The notes under the pieces are model-generated. The model saw only the letters and a program-made list of their open reading frames with translations. It made no database searches and was not told where the DNA came from. The translations under genes were made by a program, and so were the position numbers. From the NCBI GenBank assembly GCA_018432565.1, contig JAHDSS010000168.1, forward strand, positions 1 to 10,813: a DNA stretch of 10,813 nucleotides, given 5' to 3'. This document shows, piece by piece, positions 1 through 6,573 of the stretch (the first letter of the stretch is position 1; every line of letters starts with the position of its first letter). The stretch comes from Kiritimatiellia bacterium (GTDB lineage: Bacteria > Verrucomicrobiota > Kiritimatiellia > CAIQIC01 > Lenti-01).

Positions 1-55
1 AGATTTATCGCCGGTGGCTTCCCGCAGGTCCGGAAGCGGGACGGGAAGGCTCCGC

Positions 56-1006
56 ATGATGGCGCCCGTTTCCAAGGTCGGCGTGGCGCTTCTCAACTGG
101 AACGGCTACCAGGATACGGCCCGCTGCCTGGACTCGCTGCGCCGGTCGGAATTCCGGCCGGCCCGCGTTCTGGTTTTTGACAACGGGTCCGAAGACGGTT
201 CGGCGGAACGCCTGAAGGCGGAATTTCCGGAAATTGACCTGGTTCTGGGGGGCGCCAATCTCGGGTTTTCGGAGGGCAACAACCGCGCGGCGAAACGTCT
301 GCTGGACGCCGGCATGGACTACGTGTGGATCCTCAACAACGACACCGAAGTCCGCCCGGACTGTCTCGGGTGGCTGGTTCGGGCGCTGGAGACGGACCCC
401 GGGCTCGGGGCCGTCAGCGCCAAGGTTCGCTTCATGGAGGAAGGCCGCCGGCTGGGGTACGCGGGAGGCCTGTTCCATCCCTGGACGTTTCGCACGGTGT
501 TCCGGGGGCTGAAAGAGGAGGACGCCGGACAGTTCGACCGGCCGGGCGACACGGACGTGCTGACCGGCTGCTGCATGCTGGTCCGCGCGGAGGTGCTGCG
601 GCGGATCGGCCTGTTTCACCGGGCGTTTTTCGCGTATTCGGAAGACGTGGACTGGAGCCTGCGGGCGCGGGAGGGGGGCTTCCGGCTGGGCTACGAGCCG
701 CGGGCGCTGCTGGCGCACCGGATGTTCGGCGCGTCCCGGAAAGGGGAGGGGAACGAAGCGCCGAAATCCTCTCCCCGGGTGGAGTTTCTGCTGGCGCGGA
801 ACCGGTTCATTCTGGTTCGCCTGCACACGGCGCCCTGGAGTGTGCGCCGGGGCTTCGCGCTGGCGTGGCACGTCTGCGGCCGGTGTCTTCCGCGCGCCGC
901 CGGGCTGGTCCTGCTGCCGTCGCGGCGCGCCGCCGGGTGGGCGGTCATCCGCGGCCTGGCCGCGGGCTGGGGGATTCGGCCGGACCCGGCCGGCAGCCGG
1001 CTGTAG
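56..1006 (+). CDS. Glycosyltransferase family 2 (WbbL/RfbF rhamnosyltransferase-like)
   Basis: This is a 316-residue cytoplasmic or membrane-associated GT-A glycosyltransferase, likely adding a sugar from a nucleotide donor to a growing lipid-linked glycan. Seen in the sequence: an N-terminal LLNWNG motif, FDNGSEDGS with D42 (nucleotide binding), NNDTEV around N94-D96 in the place of the metal-binding DXD, and GCCMLVRAEVLRRIGLF followed by F-A-Y-S-E-D-V-D-W with E196/D197, the usual acceptor-side acid pair of this subfamily. The length suits the family. Start choice: ATG at 56 (or 59) lies 6-9 nt after a GGGAAGG stretch. An in-frame GTG at 14 would add 14 residues with no family match and sits in a small hairpin (20-41), so I rejected it. 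It converges on the GT4 gene with 24 nt between stops and no obvious terminator. Donor and acceptor cannot be told from the sequence; the rhamnosyltransferase likeness is family-level only. Confidence 0.9.
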   Translation: MMAPVSKVGVALLNWNGYQDTARCLDSLRRSEFRPARVLVFDNGSEDGSAERLKAEFPEIDLVLGGANLGFSEGNNRAAKRLLDAGMDYVWILNNDTEVRPDCLGWLVRALETDPGLGAVSAKVRFMEEGRRLGYAGGLFHPWTFRTVFRGLKEEDAGQFDRPGDTDVLTGCCMLVRAEVLRRIGLFHRAFFAYSEDVDWSLRAREGGFRLGYEPRALLAHRMFGASRKGEGNEAPKSSPRVEFLLARNRFILVRLHTAPWSVRRGFALAWHVCGRCLPRAAGLVLLPSRRAAGWAVIRGLAAGWGIRPDPAGSRL

Positions 1007-1030
1007 GGCGATCCCGGCCGGACGTCGGAA

Positions 1031-2263
1031 TCAGCGGTTCCGCCGTTTGGCGGCGGCCCGTTCATATATCTTCATCAGCTGTTCGTAGTGGGTGTCGCGG
1101 TTCATTTCCCGCTCGACGCGGGCGCGGGCGTTGCGGCCGAAGCGGGCGCGCTGTTCGTCATCTCCCAGCAGCTTCTCGAGTTTGGTTCGCAGATCTCCGG
1201 CGTTGCCCGGCTCGAACGTGTAGCCGGTTTCGCCGTCCACCACCAGTTCCGGGATGCCCCCGATCCGCGAACCGATGACCGGCACGCCCAGGGCGAAGCT
1301 TTCTATGATGATGCGTCCGAAAGCTTCGATGCATTCCGACGGCACGATGGTGGCCCGCGAACGCGAGATTTCCCGGCGCAGGTCCGCGCCGTTGCGATGG
1401 CCGAGAAACGAGACGTTCCGGAGGCCGTCGCGGGCGGCCGTCTGTTCCAGCTCGGACTTCATGGGGCCGTCGCCGAGGATTTTCAGCGGGACATCCAGCC
1501 CCCGGACCGCCTGGAGCAGCGTGCCCACCCCCTTTTCCGGGGTGAGTCGCCCCAGGTAGATGATCGACCCGTCGGAGGGCGATCCGTCGGACTGCCACTC
1601 GTTGACATCGATGAAATTCGGCAGGCGGACAATCTCGTTGCGAAGGCCCATGGCCTTGTGTTTGTCGGCAATGAACTGGCTGGTGGCGATGACCAGATCC
1701 AGCTTGTCATAGATATGCAGCACCCGGTGATGCAGGTACATCTCCAGCGTGTTCACCAGGCTCTGTGCGCGGGAGTTCCGGGTGCACTTGTACTGCAGGC
1801 AGTGATAGTAGCGGCCGCCGGCGCACCGGTCGCACGGGACTCCGTGGCGCAGCAGCGAATAGACCGGGCAGACCAGCTTGTAGTCGCGCGTGGTCATGAC
1901 CGTGGGAATCCGGGCCTCCCACAGCGCATCGAGGATCGAGGGGGAAATCTGGTGGGCGTAGTTGTTCAGATGGGCTATGTCCGGCCGCTCGCGCTCGATC
2001 AGCCGGCGGATTTTGCGCCGGGCTTCAAAGGAATACAGAATGTTGGCCGCGGCTCGCAGCCGCTCCCGCCCGCCGCCCCCCCCCGCGAGGTCCACATGGT
2101 CCACGAACAGGTCCTCGTGGGGATAGGGGGGATTCTGCGGATGCTTCATGCCCCAGAACACCACGTGATGGCCCCGGTCCGCCAGCAGCTTGCCGGTGGA
2201 CAGGGTGCTGATGGCGTCGCCGCCTTTGGGGTAGAGGAATTTATTGACCAGAAGGATCTTCAT
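1031..2263 (-). CDS. Glycosyltransferase family 4 (GT-B fold)
   Basis: This is a 410-residue retaining GT4 enzyme, probably acting on the cytoplasmic side in surface glycan synthesis. The N-terminal acceptor domain opens with MKILLVNKFLYPKGG and a glycine-rich loop. A cysteine cluster (C132, C144, C147, C155, C160, in the region reading LVCPVYSLL to HCLQYKC) resembles that seen in ExpE7-like GT4 enzymes and may bind metal. The C-terminal donor domain has GRLTPEKG, ILGDGP, and the EX7E pair E313/E321 in EAFGRIIIE, then ALGVPVIGSRIGGIPE. The start at 2263 fits family N-termini. An in-frame ATG at 2335 adds 24 residues (beginning MERLCLTLI) and lies 10 nt after a promoter-like box, so it could be the real start if the transcript has a very short leader. 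An uninterrupted run of nine C on the plus strand (2076-2084) encodes a Gly run in a variable loop. The acceptor is unknown. Confidence 0.93.
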   Translation of the reverse strand: MKILLVNKFLYPKGGDAISTLSTGKLLADRGHHVVFWGMKHPQNPPYPHEDLFVDHVDLAGGGGGRERLRAAANILYSFEARRKIRRLIERERPDIAHLNNYAHQISPSILDALWEARIPTVMTTRDYKLVCPVYSLLRHGVPCDRCAGGRYYHCLQYKCTRNSRAQSLVNTLEMYLHHRVLHIYDKLDLVIATSQFIADKHKAMGLRNEIVRLPNFIDVNEWQSDGSPSDGSIIYLGRLTPEKGVGTLLQAVRGLDVPLKILGDGPMKSELEQTAARDGLRNVSFLGHRNGADLRREISRSRATIVPSECIEAFGRIIIESFALGVPVIGSRIGGIPELVVDGETGYTFEPGNAGDLRTKLEKLLGDDEQRARFGRNARARVEREMNRDTHYEQLMKIYERAAAKRRNR

Positions 2264-2345
2264 GAAACGGCGGGCCGCCCGGGGTGCCGTTGGCGGGTAG
2301 GTTGCCGGGATCAGGGTTAAACAAAGCCGTTCCATATTGCGCTTC

Positions 2346-2374
2346 ACTGTAGAGGAGCGACTGCCGTTTCGCAA
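2346..2374 (-). promoter_or_regulatory. Candidate promoter for the GT4 gene
   Basis: Read on the minus strand: TTGCGA (2374-2369), a 17-nt spacer, then TACAGT (2351-2346). Spacing is ideal for a sigma70-type promoter. The in-frame ATG at 2335 follows by 10 nt; the preferred start at 2263 would give a leader of about 75 nt. A perfect palindrome abuts the -35 box. This is pattern matching only. Confidence 0.4.
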
Positions 2375-2392
2375 GCCAATGGCGGGATTGGC
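2375..2392. repeat. Perfect inverted repeat GCCAAT-N6-ATTGGC between divergent promoters
   Basis: GCCAATGGCGGGATTGGC is a 6-bp perfect inverted repeat with a 6-nt spacer, immediately upstream of the candidate minus-strand -35 box. A further ATTGGC half-site at 2399-2404 gives a direct-repeat relation as well (ATTGGC spaced 12 nt apart, start to start). The position suits an operator or activator site for the divergent GT4 and MBOAT genes. Six-base arms in GC-rich DNA can also arise by chance. Confidence 0.35.
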
Positions 2393-2456
2393 AAGGCTAT
2401 TGGCGGGGTGCATGGTGGGCCGGCCGTGTTAACTCCCGGAGGACCGGGCTTCGTTC

Positions 2457-2485
2457 TTGTGTTCGTTGCGCGGGTGTGGCATTCT
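2457..2485 (+). promoter_or_regulatory. Candidate promoter for the MBOAT-SGNH pair
   Basis: TTGTGT (2457-2462), a 17-nt spacer and CATTCT (2480-2485). The next ATG on this transcript is at 2493, only 7 nt after the -10-like box. That ATG opens a 23-codon frame that overlaps the real MBOAT start at 2546. This is pattern matching only, but the spacing is exact. Confidence 0.4.
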
Positions 2486-2492
2486 GCCCGCC

Positions 2493-2564
2493 ATGATCGG
2501 AAACTTGGCCGCCCGTGCGGCAGCGATCCTGCTTCATCCAGTTCGATGCTCTTCAATTCCATAG
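2493..2564 (+). other. Possible 23-codon leader ORF overlapping the MBOAT start
   Basis: ATG at 2493 opens a 23-residue frame (MIGNLAARAAAILLHP at its beginning) ending in TAG at 2562-2564, 16 nt inside the MBOAT gene in a different frame. It begins 7 nt after a promoter-like box. The MBOAT ATG at 2546 has no Shine-Dalgarno, so translation of this mini-ORF with re-initiation would be one way to start MBOAT synthesis. It could equally be a remnant of an older gene start, or chance. No homolog is recognised. Confidence 0.2.
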
Positions 2565-3997
2565 AGTTTGCCCTGTTCTTGCCGGCGGTGTTTCTCGCCT
2601 ACTGGTTCGTCTTTCAAAACAGCCTGAAAGTCCAGAACCTCTTTCTGGTCGCCGTCAGCTATTTCTTCTACAGCCGCTGGGATTGGCGATTTCTTTCGCT
2701 GATCCTGTTCAGCACGCTGGTGGACTACGGCATTGGCTTGGCGCTGGCCCGGCACCGGCGGCCGGCCATCCGCAAGGCGTTGATGGGGGCCAGCTTGGCC
2801 GCCAACCTTGGCCTGCTGGGGATCTTCAAATATTACCACTTTTTCGTGGACAACTTCGTGGCGCTACTGTCCTCCCTGGGCATTTCCTCCCATTCCGGCA
2901 GCTTGCAGGTGATTCTTCCGGTCGGCATCAGTTTCTATACCTTTCAAACCCTGAGCTACACGATCGATGTCTATCGGGGACGGCTGCGCGCCACCCGCGA
3001 CCCGGTCGCCTTCGCGGCGTTCGTAGCCTTTTTCCCCCAGCTGGTAGCGGGACCGATCGAACGCGCGTCTAACCTGCTCGCCCAGTTTCAGGCACTGCGG
3101 ACCTTCGACTATTCCCGCGCCGTGGCGGGCCTGCGCCAGATCCTGTGGGGCTTGGTCAAGAAAATGGTGATTGCCGACAACTGCGCCTATTTCGCCAACC
3201 AGATGTTTGCCCAGCCCTCCGTCCACAACGGCAGTGCGCTGGCGCTGGGCGTCTTGTTTTTCTCCTTCCAAATCTACGGGGATTTTTCCGGCTATTCGGA
3301 CATCGCCATCGGCTGTTCCCGGTTGCTGGGCTTCGACCTGATGAAAAACTTCGCCTATCCGTATTTCTCGCGGGACATCGGCGAGTTCTGGCGCCGCTGG
3401 CACATCTCCCTCTCCACATGGTTCCGCGACTACCTGTACATCCCGTTGGGCGGTAGCCGGTTGAACTTGGCCGGACGCATCCGCAACATCTTCATCATCT
3501 TTCTTGTCAGCGGGTTCTGGCACGGCGCGAACTGGACCTTCCTGGCCTGGGGCGGTTTGCATGCTCTGTTTTTCCTGCCGCTGATGCTGGCCGAGCGCAA
3601 CCGGCAGCATGTGCGCGTGGTGGCCGAACACCGGCGATTGCCTTCCGGCACGGAGGCGGTGCAAATGCTCTCCACCTTCGTCTTGGTGGCGTTTGCTTGG
3701 ATTTTCTTCCGGGCGCAGTCGCTGGGCCATGCTTGGGCGTATATCCAGGGCCTATGCTCCCGGTCATTACTGGCCATGCCGGAATTCGCCCACCGGGAGC
3801 GCGCGCTGGGCGTGCTGGCGCTGGTGGCGGCCTTTGTGGTGGCCGAATGGGCCGGCCGGCGCGAGGAATTCGCGTTGGCCCGCTGGGGAGAGCGGCTCCC
3901 CCGGTGGATCCGATGGGCCGGCTATGCCTTTCTGGTTTTTCTGATCGGCATGTTTGCCAATACCGAGGAAAGTCCGTTCATCTACTTCCAATTCTGA
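2546..3997 (+). CDS. MBOAT family O-acyltransferase (AlgI-like)
   Basis: This is a 483-residue polytopic inner-membrane acyltransferase of the AlgI type, expected to pass an acyl group (usually acetyl) across the membrane to an extracytoplasmic partner that modifies a polysaccharide. Seen in the sequence: the family N-terminus MLFNSIEFALFLP, many hydrophobic segments, LPVGISFYTFQTLSYTIDVY, the FPQLVAGPIERA loop, then WRRWHISLSTWFRDYLYIPL with H286 and SGFWHGANWTFLAWGG with the invariant catalytic H326. It ends in a family-typical FIYFQF. The length fits AlgI/PatA/DltB relatives. I chose ATG 2546 because upstream in-frame codons (from 2408) are not family-like; there is no clear Shine-Dalgarno. 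The SGNH gene follows after 5 nt. Base use looks a little less GC-rich and richer in TTG and TTC codons than the flanking GT genes, judged by eye. The substrate is not determined; acetylation of the local glycan is an inference from context. Confidence 0.95.
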   Translation: MLFNSIEFALFLPAVFLAYWFVFQNSLKVQNLFLVAVSYFFYSRWDWRFLSLILFSTLVDYGIGLALARHRRPAIRKALMGASLAANLGLLGIFKYYHFFVDNFVALLSSLGISSHSGSLQVILPVGISFYTFQTLSYTIDVYRGRLRATRDPVAFAAFVAFFPQLVAGPIERASNLLAQFQALRTFDYSRAVAGLRQILWGLVKKMVIADNCAYFANQMFAQPSVHNGSALALGVLFFSFQIYGDFSGYSDIAIGCSRLLGFDLMKNFAYPYFSRDIGEFWRRWHISLSTWFRDYLYIPLGGSRLNLAGRIRNIFIIFLVSGFWHGANWTFLAWGGLHALFFLPLMLAERNRQHVRVVAEHRRLPSGTEAVQMLSTFVLVAFAWIFFRAQSLGHAWAYIQGLCSRSLLAMPEFAHRERALGVLALVAAFVVAEWAGRREEFALARWGERLPRWIRWAGYAFLVFLIGMFANTEESPFIYFQF

Positions 3998-4002
3998 GCG
4001 CC

Positions 4003-4956
4003 ATGAAACGATTCCTCTCCAACCTATTGTGCTTTGCCCCCGGTTGTGCAGCGCTGTATCTCGTGTTCTTGGTGGCGTGGGGGGAGTGGGCTCCCCGGGG
4101 ATTGCAGCGGAACCTGTACTATCGCCGGGGCGGGCACGGGCATCTGCTGTCGCGCCTCCAAGAGGCCCGGACGGCCGGGCCTGTGGATGTCCTGGTGATC
4201 GGCTCTTCGCACGCCTATCGGGGGTTCGATCCCCGGATCTTTGCGCAGCGCGGATATACCTTGTTCAACCTGGGCTCCAGCGCACAAACCCCCATGCATT
4301 CGCTGATTTTATTGCAACGGCATGTCCAGCAGATTCGTCCGCGTCTCGTGGTCTGGGAAGTGTTCCCCGCTACCTTCACCATCGATGGCGTGGAGGCTAC
4401 GCTCGACCTGATCGCCAACGGCGAGCATGATGAATTCACTCGCGACTTGGTCCGGCACCATCGGCACATCGCGGTGTACCACAACTATCTTTTTTCCCTC
4501 TATCGGCGGTGGACCCGACGCGATGCGCGGGTGGTGGAGGCGGTGGAAAAGGAAGGGGATGTGTATGTGTCCGGCGGTTATGTGGAGAGCCGAAAGGGCC
4601 GCCAGCGCGCAGATAGGGAGATACGCGAGGGGTCCCGCACATGGGCTTTCCGCGAGGAGCATTTCACGGCGCTCCGGAACGGCATTGAATTTCTGCGGGC
4701 GCAGGGCATTCCGACCGTGCTGGTGCAGACGCCGGTCACCCCCTCGTTCCGCGCCGCCTATCTCAACAACGATGAGTTTGATCGCCGGGTGGCCGGGCTG
4801 GCCCCGCATGTCAATTTCAACGGGATGATTCAATTGGATGGCCAGCGCGACTTTCTGGATGCCAACCATCTGGCGCAACCGGGGGTTCAGATGTTCAATC
4901 CGGCCCTGATCGATTGGCTGGAAGCCGGCGGTTGGCTGATGCCCCCTGCGCGATAG
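4003..4956 (+). CDS. SGNH-fold acyltransferase partner of the MBOAT protein (AlgJ/AlgX-like role)
   Basis: This is a 317-residue protein with one N-terminal hydrophobic segment (about residues 5-26, signal anchor) that would place the rest outside the inner membrane. SGNH-type blocks are visible: VIGSSHAYRGFD with G67-S68-S69-H70 (nucleophile Ser block), FNLGSSAQ around N89-G91 (oxyanion Gly block), and DANHLAQPG with D286 and H289 (the C-terminal Asp-x-x-His of the triad). The order matches SGNH/DltD-like acyltransferases. It starts 5 nt after the MBOAT stop codon, with no separate ribosome binding site visible, so translational coupling is likely. In known pairs the MBOAT protein delivers the acyl group and the SGNH protein loads it onto the polysaccharide, here presumably the glycan made by neighbouring enzymes. 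Which of S68 and S69 is the nucleophile is not settled. It could instead act as an esterase, but the tight pairing argues for transfer. Confidence 0.85.
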   Translation: MKRFLSNLLCFAPGCAALYLVFLVAWGEWAPRGLQRNLYYRRGGHGHLLSRLQEARTAGPVDVLVIGSSHAYRGFDPRIFAQRGYTLFNLGSSAQTPMHSLILLQRHVQQIRPRLVVWEVFPATFTIDGVEATLDLIANGEHDEFTRDLVRHHRHIAVYHNYLFSLYRRWTRRDARVVEAVEKEGDVYVSGGYVESRKGRQRADREIREGSRTWAFREEHFTALRNGIEFLRAQGIPTVLVQTPVTPSFRAAYLNNDEFDRRVAGLAPHVNFNGMIQLDGQRDFLDANHLAQPGVQMFNPALIDWLEAGGWLMPPAR

Positions 4957-4964
4957 ATCACCTC

Positions 4965-4981
4965 GCCCCGTTCGGCGGGGC
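4965..4981 (+). terminator. Candidate terminator after the MBOAT-SGNH pair
   Basis: GCCCCG-TTCGG-CGGGGC forms a 6-bp all-GC stem with a 5-nt loop, 8 nt after the SGNH stop codon. Only TTAA follows, so the U-tract is poor. It also lies just past the end of the minus-strand pseudogene, so it could serve both directions. Confidence 0.45.
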
Positions 4982-5004
4982 TTAACGACCGGCCGATCTC
5001 CGCA

Positions 5005-5670
5005 TCAGCCGGGGAGAACGGCGGCGATGGCGTCGGGAGAGTGCCGGGCTATGAATCGTTTCCGCGCGGCGGCGGACTTCTGCCGGGCAAGTGCCGGGTG
5101 CGCCCACGCCTCTCCGTGATGGCCGCACCAGCGCGGGCGGATCGCCCGGCGGCACTAGCCACGCGCAGGTGTCATCTAGGAATTCACAAGAGGTGGGAGT
5201 GCGGGTGGCGATGATCGGGCGTCCGGCGGACATGGCCTGTAGAAAGACCAGTTGCCCCGCCGAGACGGGCAGGAGGGCCAGAGGCACAACGACCAAAGCG
5301 GACCCAGCCAGGTGTTTCCGGTAGGGCGGTCCCCACAGGTTGTGCCGGAGTTGGACGTTTTTTTTGGGGGGGATGGCGATCCCCTGGATGTCGGCAGCTT
5401 TACAGGCGATGTGGAGGGGCGGGGTCCCGGGCGAAAGAAGCCGCGCGGCCTCCAGCAAGGTGGCATAGTGCCGGCAGGAGGTGCAGGCGGAAAACAAATA
5501 GGGCGGTTAGGCGGGCGCTTCGGGTGGCGCCAGCGGCTCGATCGTGAAACGCAACGGCAGGAATTTCTCCGCGGCGGCCGGGAAGAGCCAGCGATAGAAC
5601 TCGATTTCGCTTTGCGAATGGAAGAAGACGATGCGGGCGGCGGGGAATGCGCAAGAAACGGGCGAGGCGG
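5005..5670 (-). pseudogene. Decayed, 5'-truncated glycosyltransferase family 4 gene
   Basis: The minus strand reads as the C-terminal half or more of a GT-B glycosyltransferase. It runs from ARIVFFHSQSEIEFYRWLFP through an in-frame TAA at 5507-5509, directly into PPYLFSACTSCRHYATLLE, then LWGPPYRKHLAG, VSAGQLVFLQAMSAGRPI and LDDTCAWLVPPGDP. Near 5108-5125 the frame shifts (apparent loss of a G and gain of two bases, my reconstruction). The family-like tail WAHPALARQKSAAARKRF then continues in another frame to a TGA at 5005-5007. Cys residues stand where I would expect Gly (SACTSC, LDDTC), as expected from drift. A T8G7 homopolymer pair (5358-5372) gives an odd PPKKN insertion. The N-terminal acceptor domain is missing: coding similarity stops at the methyltransferase stop codon (5671-5673). 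A 171-residue TTG-started frame (4982-5497) would be only a fragment. It sits at the 3' end of the minus-strand operon. A sequencing error could explain one lesion but not all of them. Confidence 0.75.
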
Positions 5671-6519
5671 CTACGTGGACGGCTTGCGGGCGACGCACAG
5701 GCAGCTGGCGCCCCATCGCACGGGCCGGCCCGTTTCAATCCGCCGCGCCTCCCGCCGGAGCAGGCGGTTCAGGCAGCGGACCCGGAAGCCGCCGTCCAGC
5801 CCGTGTTCCCGCCGGGCGGCCGGCAGGGAGTCGTCGCGGCGAAAGCCGAGCCGCCAGGGCAGCGCCCGCAGGGCCCAGATGGGCGGCGCCAGCACCCCGA
5901 AGAACAGGGTGGAAAAGACGAGTTCATACCGTTCCGACAGCCGCTCGGCCAGTTGCCGGGGGGAATACCGCCGGAAATGCCCCGCCCGGCGGTCGCTGGC
6001 GGACCACAGGGCCCCGAAGGCCGGTACCGTTATGTACAGCAGGCCTCCGGGTTTCAACGTGCCGTGGATTTCCTCCAGGAATCCGCGGTCGTCTTCGATG
6101 TGCTCCAGCACGTCGAACAGCCCGGCCGCGGCGATGGATCCCGCCGGAAATCCGGCGTCGCCCAGCGCGGCGCAAATCACGTCGGGAATGCGCCGGTGGG
6201 TTTTGGCGTTGAAGGCGCCGGTCGGTCCGGGCTCCAGCAGGACGGCGGGGAATCCGGCGTCGATCAGCGCGCGCGTCACGCAGCCGTTGCCCCCGCCGAT
6301 GTCCAGGATCGGGCCGGCGGGCGCATGCCGGCGAACCGCCGCCAGAATGCAGCGGTTGCGGTGGGCGAACCAGAAGGACCGGTCTTCCAGCAGAAAGCAT
6401 TCCGCGTGGCCGTCGTCGGGGTAGGAGAGGGCGGGCCGGGACGGGGCGGTCCAGATGCCGGCGTCGTCGCGCACCAGCCGGTCGGGAATGCCGGCGGGGG
6501 TCATGGCCGATTCGTTCAC
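5671..6519 (-). CDS. Class I SAM-dependent methyltransferase
   Basis: This is a 282-residue Rossmann-fold methyltransferase using S-adenosylmethionine. Motif I is ILDIGGGNG at residues 71-79. An acidic end of strand 2 (LLEPG, E96) would hold the ribose. DVLEHIEDD (136-144) and LKPGGLLYITVPA (155-167) are the later core motifs. WSASDRRAGHFRRYS (172-186) is a motif often seen in small-molecule and glycolipid methyltransferases found beside DPM1-like glycosyltransferases. The start at 6519 is a GTG preceded by GGAG with 9-nt spacing; ATG at 6504 (five residues shorter) is the alternative but lacks a Shine-Dalgarno. It lies 54 nt downstream of the GtrB-like GT2 gene on the same strand, so the two probably form an operon. 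The substrate is unknown; a sugar or polyprenyl-linked intermediate is plausible from context. The pseudogene follows immediately after its stop. Confidence 0.9.
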   Translation of the reverse strand: MNESAMTPAGIPDRLVRDDAGIWTAPSRPALSYPDDGHAECFLLEDRSFWFAHRNRCILAAVRRHAPAGPILDIGGGNGCVTRALIDAGFPAVLLEPGPTGAFNAKTHRRIPDVICAALGDAGFPAGSIAAAGLFDVLEHIEDDRGFLEEIHGTLKPGGLLYITVPAFGALWSASDRRAGHFRRYSPRQLAERLSERYELVFSTLFFGVLAPPIWALRALPWRLGFRRDDSLPAARREHGLDGGFRVRCLNRLLRREARRIETGRPVRWGASCLCVARKPST

Positions 6520-6573
6520 CCGTGCGGTCTCCGGTGGCCCGTTGCGCCTATCGGCGAGCTGTCCCGTTCCGCC

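Noticed and set aside
14..55. GTG-started 14-residue extension of the first GT2 gene
   Set aside because: It has no family-like residues, it sits in a hairpin (20-41), and the ATG at 56 has a better-placed GGGAAGG.
1007..1030. Terminator between the convergent GT2 and GT4 genes
   Set aside because: Only short CCGGCCGG-type self-complementary stretches are present, with no stable stem followed by T residues.
1088..2320. Plus-strand open frame opposite the GT4 gene
   Set aside because: The minus-strand product has full GT4 motifs; the plus-strand product shows none and is Val/Arg/Gln-rich.
4982..5497. 171-residue minus-strand frame with a TTG start as an intact small gene
   Set aside because: It is the middle of a GT4 donor domain whose coding similarity continues upstream past a stop codon. 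Its own C-terminus is out of frame with the family, so it is scored as part of a pseudogene.
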